Assembly (NCBI GenBank): GCA_964520865.1
Contig: CAZFOY010000001.1
Span: 78,011 to 142,010 of the forward strand
From: CAVQCT01 sp964520865
Lineage (GTDB): Bacteria; Zixibacteria; MSB-5A5; GN15; FEB-12
Direction: 5' to 3'
DNA: 64,000 bases
Positions within the stretch are counted from its first letter, which is position 1. Each line of letters starts with the position of its first letter. Below are positions 43,341 to 52,268 of the stretch, piece after piece. Below the pieces are notes generated by a model. That model worked only from the letters and a program-made list of their open reading frames with translations, searched no databases and had not been told where the DNA came from. The position numbers and the translations under genes were made by a program.

Positions 43341-43658
43341 TCATACCTTTACGTCGATCAATTTACCGAGCGGGCCGGATTCAGCCGTGGGATCATTCTC
43401 GGCGTAGCCCGGGCCAAACCGGTCAGCGTTCTGGAATCGGGCGAACAGCAGATCCAGGGCGTTCTTTTCTTCTGGCGACAGGTACTGCGCGTAGCTTCCA
43501 CTACTCGCTTTCACCGCCACTTTCGAAGGGGCCAGATCCTGCGGCTCGATTGAAACCGCCTGCGCCTGAGCGGCACTGTCTTGCGATTTCTGAGTCTGGT
43601 TGTCCTCTCGGACGTTGATTTGCTGATAAGATTGAATTCCTACCGGATTGATATTCAT
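43341..43658 (-). CDS. conserved-position flagellar operon protein, unknown
   Basis: 105 residues. The N-terminus (MNINPVGIQSYQQINVREDN) is polar and flexible, rich in Gln, Ala and Ser. The second half, YLSPEEKNALDLLFARFQNA followed by DRFGPGYAENDP, looks like a short folded helix pair. There is no signal peptide, membrane segment or Cys. It sits between flgC and fliE, which are normally adjacent, 17 bp after flgC and 4 bp before fliE, so it is certainly co-expressed with early basal-body parts. I do not recognise a family. A small rod/export component is possible, since the flexible N-terminus resembles exported substrates. Confidence 0.75.
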   Translation of the reverse strand: MNINPVGIQSYQQINVREDNQTQKSQDSAAQAQAVSIEPQDLAPSKVAVKASSGSYAQYLSPEEKNALDLLFARFQNADRFGPGYAENDPTAESGPLGKLIDVKV

Positions 43659-43675
43659 CTTTTATTCCTCACTCG

Positions 43676-44170
43676 TTAGATATCTAAAGAATCCTGGGCC
43701 ATCTTCTTGGCAGCGGAAATCGCTACCGTATTGGCTTCATAAGCCCGCGATGCAGCCATCATGTCGACCATCTCGTTGACCACTTCAATATCCGGATACT
43801 TCACGTATCCCTGATCGTTCGCATCCGGATGAGTCGGATCGTACACCAGTTTGTAGCTGCTGTCCGGATCGTCAACGACCTTAGCCTCGACATCGGGAAG
43901 TTTCACCTTATCGGTTCCGACCTGAATGCGGTTGTACATATGCTTGCTGTTCGTGCGGGCCAGGTTCACGTCGGCGCTTTTCATATAGGAAGCAAACGTT
44001 CCTTCGGTCGGGTCTTCCTTGACGACGACTCTTTCGCGTTTGTACGGTCCGCCTTTGGCGGTTTCGGTCGTTTCAGCATTAGCGATATTCTTGGCGACCG
44101 TGTTCATTTTTGTCCGCTCGATACTCAAACCCCGGGCGGATATGTCAAATGCGCTGAATATACCTGCCAT
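43676..44170 (-). CDS. flgC: flagellar basal-body rod protein FlgC
   Basis: 164 residues from ATG 44170 (MAGIFSAFDISARGLSIERT), with AGGAG eight bases upstream; an in-frame TTG two codons earlier is too close to that site. KMNTVAKNIANAETTETAKG is the rod motif and GYVKYPDIEVVNEMVDMMAA, then SRAYEANTVAIS, the C-terminal signature. It is a proximal rod component, following flgB. Confidence 0.96.
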   Translation of the reverse strand: MAGIFSAFDISARGLSIERTKMNTVAKNIANAETTETAKGGPYKRERVVVKEDPTEGTFASYMKSADVNLARTNSKHMYNRIQVGTDKVKLPDVEAKVVDDPDSSYKLVYDPTHPDANDQGYVKYPDIEVVNEMVDMMAASRAYEANTVAISAAKKMAQDSLDI

Positions 44171-44181
44171 TGTCAAAGCTC

Positions 44182-44595
44182 CTATTTGCTGGTGATCGCC
44201 TTTTTGATACCGTCGAACTTCAGTTGCAGCAGTTTCGCCCCAACCGTAAACGTCAGCTCATTCTTGGCGAGCGCCGGAATCTCTTTGTCGATATCGACGG
44301 AGTTCATTTCGTCGACTTTCACTCGCTCCTGCTCGACTTTCGGAGGTCTGTTCGGAGTGTTTCCGATCGGCAGGTGATTCGGGTCGGTTGTCATCCCAAC
44401 CACGTGATCCGACTGATTCGTCAGCCTCCGGTACTCCGATTCGAAGTTTATCTCTTTAGCCCGGTATCCGGGGGTCGATGCGTTGGCGATATTGCCGCTG
44501 ATCAGTTTGTGCCGAAATGAGGCCAGATCAAGGTACTTCTGGTTTTTCGGCACCCCGGTGCCATCGAACAGGAATTGTGCTATCTTGTTACTCAT
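44182..44595 (-). CDS. flgB: flagellar basal-body rod protein FlgB
   Basis: 137 residues. FRHKLISGNIANASTPGYRA is the rod motif, followed by KEINFESEY. The C-terminus VDIDKEIPALAKNELTFTVG, then AKLLQLKFDGIKKAI, is FlgB-like. It is first in the flgB-flgC-x-fliEFGHIJ operon. A near-perfect sigma-54 promoter lies about 40 bp upstream of its start. Confidence 0.96.
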   Translation of the reverse strand: MSNKIAQFLFDGTGVPKNQKYLDLASFRHKLISGNIANASTPGYRAKEINFESEYRRLTNQSDHVVGMTTDPNHLPIGNTPNRPPKVEQERVKVDEMNSVDIDKEIPALAKNELTFTVGAKLLQLKFDGIKKAITSK

Positions 44596-44632
44596 ATCAT
44601 CAACTGGTTAGAGTTTCTCGTGTGACGGTAAA

Positions 44633-44647
44633 GCAATGCCTGTGCCA
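44633..44647 (-). promoter_or_regulatory. sigma-54 promoter of the flgB operon
   Basis: TGGCAC-AGGCA-TTGC on the minus strand, a full match to the -24/-12 consensus. The downstream TTTACCG is shared with the flgF promoter. The predicted leader is about 27 nt. Confidence 0.88.
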
Positions 44648-44765
44648 ATCTCCGGAAGCCAATCGCAATTCATTGAAATACAATAGATTAGCTTATCGGC
44701 GAGACAGCTTTGAGATGTCACGGGGAGTGTGATGCGGAAAATCTTTCCGGTACGATGTGAAAGGA

Positions 44766-45572
44766 TTATTCGGATGCGCTGAAGGACTGACCACGATTCG
44801 TTTGCGGAGTCGGCTGCGGCGCCCGGGTGCTGTCTTCCTTGCCGGCATAATAGAATTCGGAAGTCGGCTCCTTTTCGGAAAGATCCATAGTGAGGATCAC
44901 GATATCGACCCGTCGGTTCTTGGCTCGGTTTTCTATTGAGTTGTTCGGCCGAATCGGCCGGTACTCGCCGTAGCCGAGGGCAGACAGTTTATCCGGTGGG
45001 AAGTTGAACTTGTCAATAAAGTACCGGACCACTTCGGTAGCGCGGGCGGTGGAAAGCTCCCAGTTGGATGGAAAGAGCGCCGTGTTGATCGGCCGATCAT
45101 CGGTATGCCCCTCGATCCGGACATGGTTCGGAATTCCCTTCATCTGTTCGTAGACGATATCGAGAACGTCTTTAGCCTTCGGTTCGAGGGTGGCCGACCC
45201 CACTTTGAACAAAGCTGATTCCATAATGTGGACGACAAGACCGCGTTCGGTGATCTCGGTCTGCACTACATCTTCGCGGCCCAGCTTGCTGAACCGTTTC
45301 TCGATCTGCTTTTGGATCATATTGAGGTCGCCGAGTTGAAGCAGGCCGTGTCCTTTTTGGGTGCTTGTGGCCTGCTTGTCGAGCACGGTAGTGCCGCCTT
45401 TCAGAACCCCGTTCAAGGCTTCGGCCATCTTTCCGAACCGCTTGGCATCAACACGCGACATCGAATACATCACGATGAAAAACGCGAGGAGGAGTGTTAT
45501 CAGATCGGCGTAGGTGAGCAGCCAGCGTTCGAGATTTTCGTGCTGGTTGTCTTGTTTGCGACGGCGTCGCAT
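44766..45572 (-). CDS. motB: flagellar stator protein MotB
   Basis: 268 residues. One membrane helix near 20-40 carries the proton-binding Asp in LLTYADLITLLLAFFIVMYS. The C-terminal OmpA-like peptidoglycan-binding domain contains IRIEGHTDDRPINTALFPSN, then WELSTARATEVVRYF and LSALGYGEYRPIRPNNSIEN, then RAKNRRVDIVI. It anchors the stator to the wall. It starts 3 bp after motA. Confidence 0.96.
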   Translation of the reverse strand: MRRRRKQDNQHENLERWLLTYADLITLLLAFFIVMYSMSRVDAKRFGKMAEALNGVLKGGTTVLDKQATSTQKGHGLLQLGDLNMIQKQIEKRFSKLGREDVVQTEITERGLVVHIMESALFKVGSATLEPKAKDVLDIVYEQMKGIPNHVRIEGHTDDRPINTALFPSNWELSTARATEVVRYFIDKFNFPPDKLSALGYGEYRPIRPNNSIENRAKNRRVDIVILTMDLSEKEPTSEFYYAGKEDSTRAPQPTPQTNRGQSFSASE

Positions 45573-45574
45573 GG

Positions 45575-46339
45575 TCAGGCCTCGGCCCGACGGTGGTGCG
45601 GAGCGATAAACGAAAGCAGTCGGGTGCGGATATTGCGCGGGTTGTCGCCGGATTGGAGGGCGATAACCCCTTCCATGATAAGTTCAAGATGAGCGATCTC
45701 TTCTTCGTGCCGCAAACGAAGTTTGTCGGAGACCGGCAGGAAGAACAGATTGGCCAGGCCGACCCCCCAGAGAGTGGCGATGAATGCGGCCGCGATCGCA
45801 GTGGCCATTTTCGAAGCATCGGAAGTATTGCCGAGTGTATGAATCAGACCAAGCACCGTTCCCAGAATTCCCATGGTAGGTGCGAAGCCGCCAGCTTTCT
45901 GGAAGAAGCTGATACCCTTCTTGTGACGTTCCTCGACATAGGCGATCTCGGTTTCAAGGACCTCACGAAGGACCGTTACCTCGGTGCCATCGATGACGAG
46001 CTGGACCGCTTTGCGGAAGAACGGCTCGGAAATAGCTTTGAGATTCGATTCGAGACCAAGAATCCCTTCGCGTCGCGCCTTCTCTGAAAGTTTCACCAGT
46101 TCATCGATAGTATCCTGAACCTGAGCGTCCACTCCGGAAAATGCAAGCCGGAGAAACGTCGGAACGCGAAGGACTGTCTGCATTGAGGTAGTAACCATCG
46201 TGGCTCCGAGCGTCCCGCCGATGACAATCGTCATGGGGGCGAGCAGAAATACGGAGTCGAGATGACCACCCTCGATTACAAAAGATCCGGTGATAGCTCC
46301 GATAGCCACCAGCAGTCCGAGTATCGTTGCAAAATCCAT
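45575..46339 (-). CDS. motA: flagellar stator protein MotA
   Basis: 254 residues with four membrane segments (about 4-22, 30-50, 148-170, 180-200). Features are PMTIVIGGTLGATMVTTSMQ, a cytosolic loop with LSEKARREGILGLESNLKAI, and FAPTMGILGTVLGLIHTLGN, then IAAAFIATLWGVGLANLFFL, the MotA signature. With MotB it forms the ion-driven stator. A sigma-28-like -10 lies 75 bp upstream. Confidence 0.96.
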   Translation of the reverse strand: MDFATILGLLVAIGAITGSFVIEGGHLDSVFLLAPMTIVIGGTLGATMVTTSMQTVLRVPTFLRLAFSGVDAQVQDTIDELVKLSEKARREGILGLESNLKAISEPFFRKAVQLVIDGTEVTVLREVLETEIAYVEERHKKGISFFQKAGGFAPTMGILGTVLGLIHTLGNTSDASKMATAIAAAFIATLWGVGLANLFFLPVSDKLRLRHEEEIAHLELIMEGVIALQSGDNPRNIRTRLLSFIAPHHRRAEA

Positions 46340-46413
46340 ATTTTACTGTCCGAGCATCGTATTGAAGTTCGGCGAATCCGTTCCATTTTGAAAAACTACT
46401 TCCGTTGCCTTAT

Positions 46414-46440
46414 GTATCGGCACTTCGGCGATTAAATGAA
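46414..46440 (-). promoter_or_regulatory. sigma-28-like promoter of motAB
   Basis: GCCGATAC (46421-46414) matches seven of eight bases of the sigma-28 -10 element, GCCGATAA. The -35 position 15 bp upstream reads TTCA, a poor match to TAAA. It is placed suitably for motA. Confidence 0.4.
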
Positions 46441-46480
46441 GGAAATTTGCACACCTGTGGAATCGGTCCTGCTGTAGCAC

Positions 46481-46506
46481 AAAAAGGGCGGAGAGAATCT
46501 CCGCCC
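46481..46506 (-). terminator. intrinsic terminator after the sigma-54 activator gene
   Basis: GGGCGGAGA and TCTCCGCCC form a 9-bp GC-rich stem with a 3-nt loop, followed by TTTTTG on the minus strand, 26 bp beyond the stop. It separates the chemotaxis/regulator block from motAB. Confidence 0.9.
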
Positions 46507-46532
46507 TGATACTATTCGAATTACCTGAGGGG

Positions 46533-47885
46533 TCAGTTGGTTTCGACGATATTGTACTCGGCCAGCTTGTTACGGATTGTCCGGGTGGTGATACCGAGCG
46601 CCTCGGCCGCCTTCGTCTTATTCCCGTTGAATTTCTCTAATGTTTTGAGAATCAAGTACTTACTCCCCTCTTCCAGTTTCATCGGCACCTTCAGTCCGTG
46701 CAAATCTTCGCCAATCGGGCCGAGTACGAGATCGACCGGGAAATCATCCTCGGTCAGGGTAGGACTGCCCGCGGTCACGACTGCCCGCTCGATAAGGTTT
46801 TCGAGTTCTCGGACATTGCCCGGCCAATGATACTTCATGAGCATATTCAGGGCACCCTGATCGATGCCTTCCACCCGTTTGCCGTTCTCCCGGTTATACT
46901 TCTCAATGAAGTGCTCCACGAGCAACGGGACATCTTCGACCCTTTCCCGCAGCGGACAGAGATGTATCGGGATGACATTCAAACGATAAAACAGATCCTC
47001 TCGGAACTTCCCCTCCGCAATGTACTCTTTCAGGTTTCTATTCGAAGTTGCAATTATCCGAACATCAACTGAGATCGTTGTGCTGGAGCCTATCCGTTCG
47101 AATTCTCTTTCCTGGATCACTCGAAGGAGCTTGGATTGCAGGTTAAGCGGCATCTCGGAGATTTCGTCAAGCAGAAGGGTGCCGCTGTCGGCAAGCTCGA
47201 ATCTTCCCCGGTTGGTCTTCTTTGCGTCGGTGAAGGCGCCTTTTTCATAGCCGAATAGTTCGGCTTCGACCAGGTTCTCAGGCAGGGCGGCGCAGTTCAG
47301 CTTGATGAACGGACCTTCCTTGCGATTCGAACTGTAGTGTATGGCGCGGGCGACCAGTTCTTTTCCGGTGCCGGAACCGCCGGTGATCATCACGGTTGAG
47401 CGGGCATCGGCGATCGTCTGGATTCGTTCGAACACCGTTTTCATCGCTTTCGACTTGCCGACGATATTCTGGAATTTATCGGCCAGATCCCGGCGCATCG
47501 CCTCGTTCTCGGCACGGAGATCCAGCATTTCCGTCACGCGGCGGAGGATGTGTTCGATTGTCTCGGGCAGAACCGGCTTCAGAAGAAAATCATAAGCACC
47601 GAGCTTCACCGCCTTCACCGCCGTCTCAACCGTCCCATATGCGGTCATGATGATGTACACCGTATCCGCGTTGATATTCTTCACGTGCTGCAGCAGCTGG
47701 ATACCGTCGATCTCCTTCATCTTGAGATCGGCCAGCACGATATCGAATTCTTTCTGCTTGATCACGGTCAACGCTTCCTCGCCCGAGTAGACCGGCTGAC
47801 ACTGATAACCCGCCCGGACCAGGGTCTCGACGATATATTCGTTGACCAGCTTGTCGTCGTCTACCACCAATACCGAATATTTCAT
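46533..47885 (-). CDS. sigma-54-dependent response regulator (FleR/FlrC-like)
   Basis: 450 residues from ATG 47885 (MKYSVLVVDDDK), which overlaps the kinase stop. Receiver at 1-120 with phospho-Asp53. AAA+ domain about 140-380 with Walker A GGSGTGKE (169-176) and Walker B TLLLDE (236-241). The sigma-54 contact loop reads GAFTDA (216-221) rather than GAFTGA, a variant found in a subset of NtrC-family activators. The C-terminal Fis-type helix-turn-helix is NKTKAAEALGITTRTIRNKL. With the kinase next to it and sigma-54 promoters ahead of flgB and flgF, it is the likely activator of basal-body genes, as FleR or FlrC are. The target link is inference. Confidence 0.9.
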   Translation of the reverse strand: MKYSVLVVDDDKLVNEYIVETLVRAGYQCQPVYSGEEALTVIKQKEFDIVLADLKMKEIDGIQLLQHVKNINADTVYIIMTAYGTVETAVKAVKLGAYDFLLKPVLPETIEHILRRVTEMLDLRAENEAMRRDLADKFQNIVGKSKAMKTVFERIQTIADARSTVMITGGSGTGKELVARAIHYSSNRKEGPFIKLNCAALPENLVEAELFGYEKGAFTDAKKTNRGRFELADSGTLLLDEISEMPLNLQSKLLRVIQEREFERIGSSTTISVDVRIIATSNRNLKEYIAEGKFREDLFYRLNVIPIHLCPLRERVEDVPLLVEHFIEKYNRENGKRVEGIDQGALNMLMKYHWPGNVRELENLIERAVVTAGSPTLTEDDFPVDLVLGPIGEDLHGLKVPMKLEEGSKYLILKTLEKFNGNKTKAAEALGITTRTIRNKLAEYNIVETN

Positions 47886-49228
47886 ATCTGTTGCTCCACA
47901 CAAACACTGTTTACGGGAATGGGCAGCAGCAGGTAGAACGCAGCTCCTGTCCCCTCTGAGACATTTTCGACTCTGATATCCCCTCCATGTGCCTTCATGA
48001 TCTTCCAGGCGACCGCCAGGCCGAGTCCGGTCCCTTCCCGCCGGGTAGTGTAAAACGGCGAGAAGATATGGTTGATATGCTCCGCGTCGACGCCCGGACC
48101 GTTATCGGTTATGACCGTCTCCAACACCGTTTCATCGACTCCGAGCATCAGCTTCTCGCCATACCTGGCAAGCGCCGAGGCACGATTCAGGGTTTTCGTT
48201 TCTATTTTCACCGCTCCACCATCCTTGCACGCGTCCACCGCATTAGTAAGGATGTTGAAAAATATTTGTCTGAACAACATTCGGTCTATCGAGACCTTGC
48301 CGGTTGCCGGCTGGGTCTGTTGGTCGTGTCCGTACGCTATCGAGAATCCATCGAGACGAGCAGCATTATCAACTTTGAATTGGTCTATGGTCGCCTGGAT
48401 GAACGCATGGTAGTCGACTTCGGATCTGCTTAGTTCTTCCGTCCGGGTGTAGCCAAGGAGCGTCTCCACGGTATCGTTGAGGCTTTTGACGCCGCGGATC
48501 ATTTTGCTCACCAACTCCTTCTTCCGATCACCCTCAGGAAGATCCCTGTCGAGCAGCGAGGCGAACCCGCCAATCGCCGCGAGCGGATTACGTACCTGAT
48601 GCGCGATTGTGGCCGCCATCTCCCCCAACGCCGCGAGCGTATTCAGGCGGGTCAGTTCCTGCTCCATCTTCTTCATTTTGGTCAGGTCGTGGAAAACCTC
48701 AACTGCACCGACCGCGACACCTTCGTGATCCCGAATGATAGCCGTCGAGACCGACAGATGCAGCCAGCTTCCGTCCTTCAATTCGACTTTCTTCTCGACC
48801 GCATCGTGGGCTCGTCCGGTTTCCACCGACCTAAGGGCGTTCGCGTCGGAAGGATCACCCGGCAGGATGACATCGCGATACAGCTTGCCGGGCGGTTCGT
48901 TCCTCGGGATACCGAGGATAAGCGAAGCTGCCGGATTGAAGTGAGTGATTCTACCGTTGCTGTCAACGGCGATAACACCTGCGGTGATCGACTCAAGTAC
49001 GCCGTTAAGAAACTCAGTTGCCCGAATGTTTTGAGCAGACAGGGCTACGAGCTTGCGGTTTGCCTGTACCAGCTCTTCATTCTGGGTGGAAAACTCGTCT
49101 TTTAGCTCTATGTACTTGCGTTGCAGCGAGTTTATGATTCGATTGAATGACGCGTAGGAGTCGGCAAATCTGCCAACCTCGGTCGTTTCTGCCTGTAACT
49201 CGGTGATCACTTTGCTATTGTCATCCAT
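47882..49228 (-). CDS. cytoplasmic PAS-domain sensor histidine kinase (FleS/FlrB-like)
   Basis: 448 residues, no membrane segment. An N-terminal coiled coil (about 1-75) precedes a PAS domain (75-185, ITAGVIAVDSNGRITHFNPA). The dimerisation helix has phospho-His210 in GEMAATIAHQVRNPLAAIGG. The ATPase contains NILTNAVDACKDGG, VITDNGPGVDAEHINHIFSP and GTGLGLAVAWKIMKAHGGDI. FleS/FlrB kinases of flagellar cascades have the same soluble PAS-kinase plan and sense basal-body/export status. It is coupled to the response regulator by ATGA overlap. Confidence 0.9.
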   Translation of the reverse strand: MDDNSKVITELQAETTEVGRFADSYASFNRIINSLQRKYIELKDEFSTQNEELVQANRKLVALSAQNIRATEFLNGVLESITAGVIAVDSNGRITHFNPAASLILGIPRNEPPGKLYRDVILPGDPSDANALRSVETGRAHDAVEKKVELKDGSWLHLSVSTAIIRDHEGVAVGAVEVFHDLTKMKKMEQELTRLNTLAALGEMAATIAHQVRNPLAAIGGFASLLDRDLPEGDRKKELVSKMIRGVKSLNDTVETLLGYTRTEELSRSEVDYHAFIQATIDQFKVDNAARLDGFSIAYGHDQQTQPATGKVSIDRMLFRQIFFNILTNAVDACKDGGAVKIETKTLNRASALARYGEKLMLGVDETVLETVITDNGPGVDAEHINHIFSPFYTTRREGTGLGLAVAWKIMKAHGGDIRVENVSEGTGAAFYLLLPIPVNSVCVEQQI

Positions 49229-49255
49229 GACGTAAACCTTCAGTCCAATTGAAGG

Positions 49256-49284
49256 ATATTAGAAGCAAGGGGGATATATTTCAA
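49256..49284 (-). promoter_or_regulatory. sigma-70-type promoter for the kinase-regulator pair
   Basis: TTGAAA (49284-49279), 17 bp, TAATAT (49261-49256) on the minus strand, in the 70-bp AT-rich gap between cheB and the kinase. Confidence 0.45.
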
Positions 49285-49298
49285 CAAAAACTTTTTTG

Positions 49299-50429
49299 TC
49301 AGAAGTAGCTGACGATTTCGCTGTAGATATCGCCTATCGGAGAGATGTGATCGGCGATTTTCGCTTCAACGACAGCCCTTGGCATGCCGTAAACAACGCA
49401 CGTGTCTTCACTTTGTGCGATGACAACTCCACCCTTTTCCTTGAGCAGTTTCAGCCCCTCCGCTCCGTCACTTCCCATTCCGGTAAGAATAACGCCTATC
49501 GTTGCTCCGCCGAACTCATTGGCGACGGACGTCATCATGACGTTGACCGATGGTTTGTAGAGAGCGTCTCTTGGTTCGTCGGTAATGACGATTCGTCCCC
49601 GTCCGCCGTATTTCTTCACAAGCATATGCCGTCCACCCGGCGCGATATACACTGACCCCGCCTCGATCGGTTCGCCGTCCTCGGCTTCCTTGACCGAGAC
49701 CTGTGACAGTCCGTTTAGCCGTTCCGACAGTGAGCGAGTGAACATCGGCGGCATGTGTTGTGCGACGAGCATCCCGACCGGCAAATTGCGCGGAAGTTTC
49801 GGAATAATCGCCTGAAGGGCAGGCGGCCCGCCTGTCGAGCAGCCGATCGCGATCAAATTTACGAGGTGCGTGCGTTTGTGAATGATCCGCGGTGGCGGCG
49901 CGACCTGCTGCGCCAATTTAACGACTTCTCTCGGCCGCGGACCGTCTTTGAGTTGGGCGAAGACGCGCGTCCGATAGCGAGCCATCAACGAGTTCTTTCT
50001 CCGCGCGATCTCCTTGATTTTGGCGAGGAGGTCGTCTTTGATTTTGACGATGTCGAGGCTGACGTAAGAGAGTTGTTTCGGGATAAAATCGACTGCGCCC
50101 AATTCGAGTGCGTCAAGCGTGGCGGCGGCCCCGTCGGTCGTTAACGACGAAATCATCATCACCGGTACCGGCGTAGAGGTCATGATTTGCCGAAGGGCGG
50201 CCAGACCGTCCATGCGCGGCATTTCAATATCCATGGTCACCAGGTCCGGCTTCAACTTACGGACCTTGTCGACTCCCTCTTCTCCGTCGCGGGCAGTCGC
50301 GATGACTTTTATCTGCGGGTCGGATTCCAGCATCATGGTCAGCGCTTTGCGCATGAAGGCGGAATCGTCCACAACCAGCACTCTGATGATGTCGGCAGGT
50401 TTGTCAACCATGTGATTCATCCCCGTCAA
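49299..50429 (-). CDS. cheB: chemotaxis methylesterase/deamidase CheB
   Basis: 376 residues. Receiver at about 15-130 with phospho-Asp67 (VTMDIEMPRMDGL). A linker follows, then the methylesterase domain with the catalytic triad Ser198 (IGCSTGG), His225 (AQHMPP) and Asp321 (GMGSDGAEG). CheB removes methyl groups from chemoreceptors for adaptation. The ATG at 50429 overlaps the cheA stop; ATGs at 50417 and 50408 are also possible starts. Confidence 0.97.
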   Translation of the reverse strand: MTGMNHMVDKPADIIRVLVVDDSAFMRKALTMMLESDPQIKVIATARDGEEGVDKVRKLKPDLVTMDIEMPRMDGLAALRQIMTSTPVPVMMISSLTTDGAAATLDALELGAVDFIPKQLSYVSLDIVKIKDDLLAKIKEIARRKNSLMARYRTRVFAQLKDGPRPREVVKLAQQVAPPPRIIHKRTHLVNLIAIGCSTGGPPALQAIIPKLPRNLPVGMLVAQHMPPMFTRSLSERLNGLSQVSVKEAEDGEPIEAGSVYIAPGGRHMLVKKYGGRGRIVITDEPRDALYKPSVNVMMTSVANEFGGATIGVILTGMGSDGAEGLKLLKEKGGVVIAQSEDTCVVYGMPRAVVEAKIADHISPIGDIYSEIVSYF

Positions 50430-52243
50430 CTGATGCGTTTGGCGATACTAAACAGTCCGATAAGATCGACGATCAGCCTTATCCGACCATCTCCGAGGAT
50501 CGTGGCTCCGGCTATCCCTTCAGTATTGCCGAGATAATTGCCGAGCGATTTGATGACCACTTCTTCCTGACCGAGGAATCGGTCGATGACCAGACCCAGC
50601 TTCTTCTCGGCAAGGCCGATCACCACGATATACGGTTTTTCGGTTAGAATGAAACCGCCCTGGTTCTGTCTCAGGATTTTGTTCAGATTGATAATAGGAA
50701 TTATCTCGTCCCGAAGCCGGAACACCGGACGCTTGTTGAGGTAGTAGACGTCGGACTGGTCGGTTCGAACTGTCTCGTGCACCGAAGAGAGGGGGATAAC
50801 GAACACTTCGTCGTCCGATTCGACCAGCAAGCCCTGGATGATCGCCAGGGTCAGCGGAAGCTTGATGCTTATGCTGGTTCCCTTGCCCTTCTCGGAGTCG
50901 AGTTCGATCATGCCGTTCAGTTTCTCGATATTGGTACGCACGACATCCATACCGACGCCCCGTCCTGAAACATCCGTCACCACTTTAGCGGTGGAGAAGC
51001 CGGCTTCGAATATGTAGCGAAAGACGTCTTTGTCGGGCATCCGGTCGACATCGGCCCGGGAGACGAGTCCGCGTTCGACAGCTTTGCTGCGTATCGCGTC
51101 GACATCGAATCCTTTGCCGTCGTCATCGATCTGAATGACAATGTTCGAGCCTTCCTGACTGGCCGTGAGCCGGACGGTTCCCGTTTCCGGTTTGCCGGCA
51201 GCCTTACGCGCCTCCGGAGATTCGATTCCATGATCGCAGGAGTTCCGAATGATGTGAACGAGCGGATCACCGATTTCTTCAATTACCGATTTATCCAGCT
51301 CGGTCGTTTCACCCGAAATCACCAGTTCTATTTTCTTTTTGGTGTCGCGGGCGAGGTCGCGGACCAGTCGGGGAAATTTGTTGAAAACCTTGCCGATCGG
51401 CTGCATCCGCATTTTCATGACCGCAGTCTGCAATTCGGTCGTAATCAGGTTGACCGAGTTGGCCGATCTTCCGAGATCTTCGAGTTCGTATTCACCTTCG
51501 TGCTCCGTTACCAGCTTGTTGACCGTCTGAAGGAGACTGTTGCGTCCCAGGACAAGCTCCCCCATCATATTCATGAGGGTGTCGAGTCTCTCGACGTCGA
51601 CGCGTATCGTTTGATCTCCGGACGGCTTGCGCGCCTTGGTCGCACTCGCCTTCGCGCCGGCGTCAGCCGCAGACTTAGCCTCCGCATCAAGAGGTTCTGC
51701 CGGCCGCTCAGTACAAGCGACATCAACCGCCTCTGCAGATTCGTCAGATTCCTCGGTTTCCGGCTCCTCGTCCGATTGCGGCGGGGTTTCCGCCACAGCT
51801 TGGGCCACGGGAGTTTCGGCAGTTTCTTCGCCGTCCTCGGCGAGCGCGGCGGTGAGACTGGCTATGATCTCGGTTAGGTCGGTTTCCGCGTCGGCATGAG
51901 TATCCCTCACGGTGCCGAGCATGTCTTTCAGAATGTCGAGGGACTTGAGCAACAGGTCCATGATGTCGGCCGTGACTTCCATTTCCGCCTTCCGGAGCTT
52001 ATTGAGAATGTCCTCCATCCGGTGGGTCAGGGTAGTGATATGCTCGAACCCGAGGAAGCTCGAAGTTCCTTTTATAGTGTGAGCCGCCCTAAAGATCTCG
52101 TTGAGCAGATTGAGGTCGCCCGGAGACGATTCCAGTTTCACCAGATTCGTATCCAGGGAGTTTACCAGCTCATCCGATTCGACCAGGAAATCGTCGACGA
52201 TTTCCTGCATTTCTTCCAGTTCGAAGTCTGCTTCGTTGGTCAT
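50426..52243 (-). CDS. cheA: chemotaxis histidine kinase CheA
   Basis: 605 residues. P1 Hpt domain at 1-130 with phospho-His55 (FRAAHTIKGTSSFLGF). A Glu/Ala-rich linker (about 135-210) has no clear P2 CheY-binding domain. The P3 dimer helix pair begins IRVDVERLDTLMNMMGELVL. P4 ATPase motifs are LVHIIRNSCDHGIESPEARK, then VRLTASQEGSNIVIQIDDDG and GRGVGMDVVRTNIEKLNG. The C-terminal CheW-like P5 begins LPLTLAIIQGLLVESDDEVF. It transmits receptor signals to CheY and CheB. Confidence 0.97.
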   Translation of the reverse strand: MTNEADFELEEMQEIVDDFLVESDELVNSLDTNLVKLESSPGDLNLLNEIFRAAHTIKGTSSFLGFEHITTLTHRMEDILNKLRKAEMEVTADIMDLLLKSLDILKDMLGTVRDTHADAETDLTEIIASLTAALAEDGEETAETPVAQAVAETPPQSDEEPETEESDESAEAVDVACTERPAEPLDAEAKSAADAGAKASATKARKPSGDQTIRVDVERLDTLMNMMGELVLGRNSLLQTVNKLVTEHEGEYELEDLGRSANSVNLITTELQTAVMKMRMQPIGKVFNKFPRLVRDLARDTKKKIELVISGETTELDKSVIEEIGDPLVHIIRNSCDHGIESPEARKAAGKPETGTVRLTASQEGSNIVIQIDDDGKGFDVDAIRSKAVERGLVSRADVDRMPDKDVFRYIFEAGFSTAKVVTDVSGRGVGMDVVRTNIEKLNGMIELDSEKGKGTSISIKLPLTLAIIQGLLVESDDEVFVIPLSSVHETVRTDQSDVYYLNKRPVFRLRDEIIPIINLNKILRQNQGGFILTEKPYIVVIGLAEKKLGLVIDRFLGQEEVVIKSLGNYLGNTEGIAGATILGDGRIRLIVDLIGLFSIAKRIS

Positions 52244-52268
52244 ATGTTTAGGCTCTTTGTCGCTGCCG

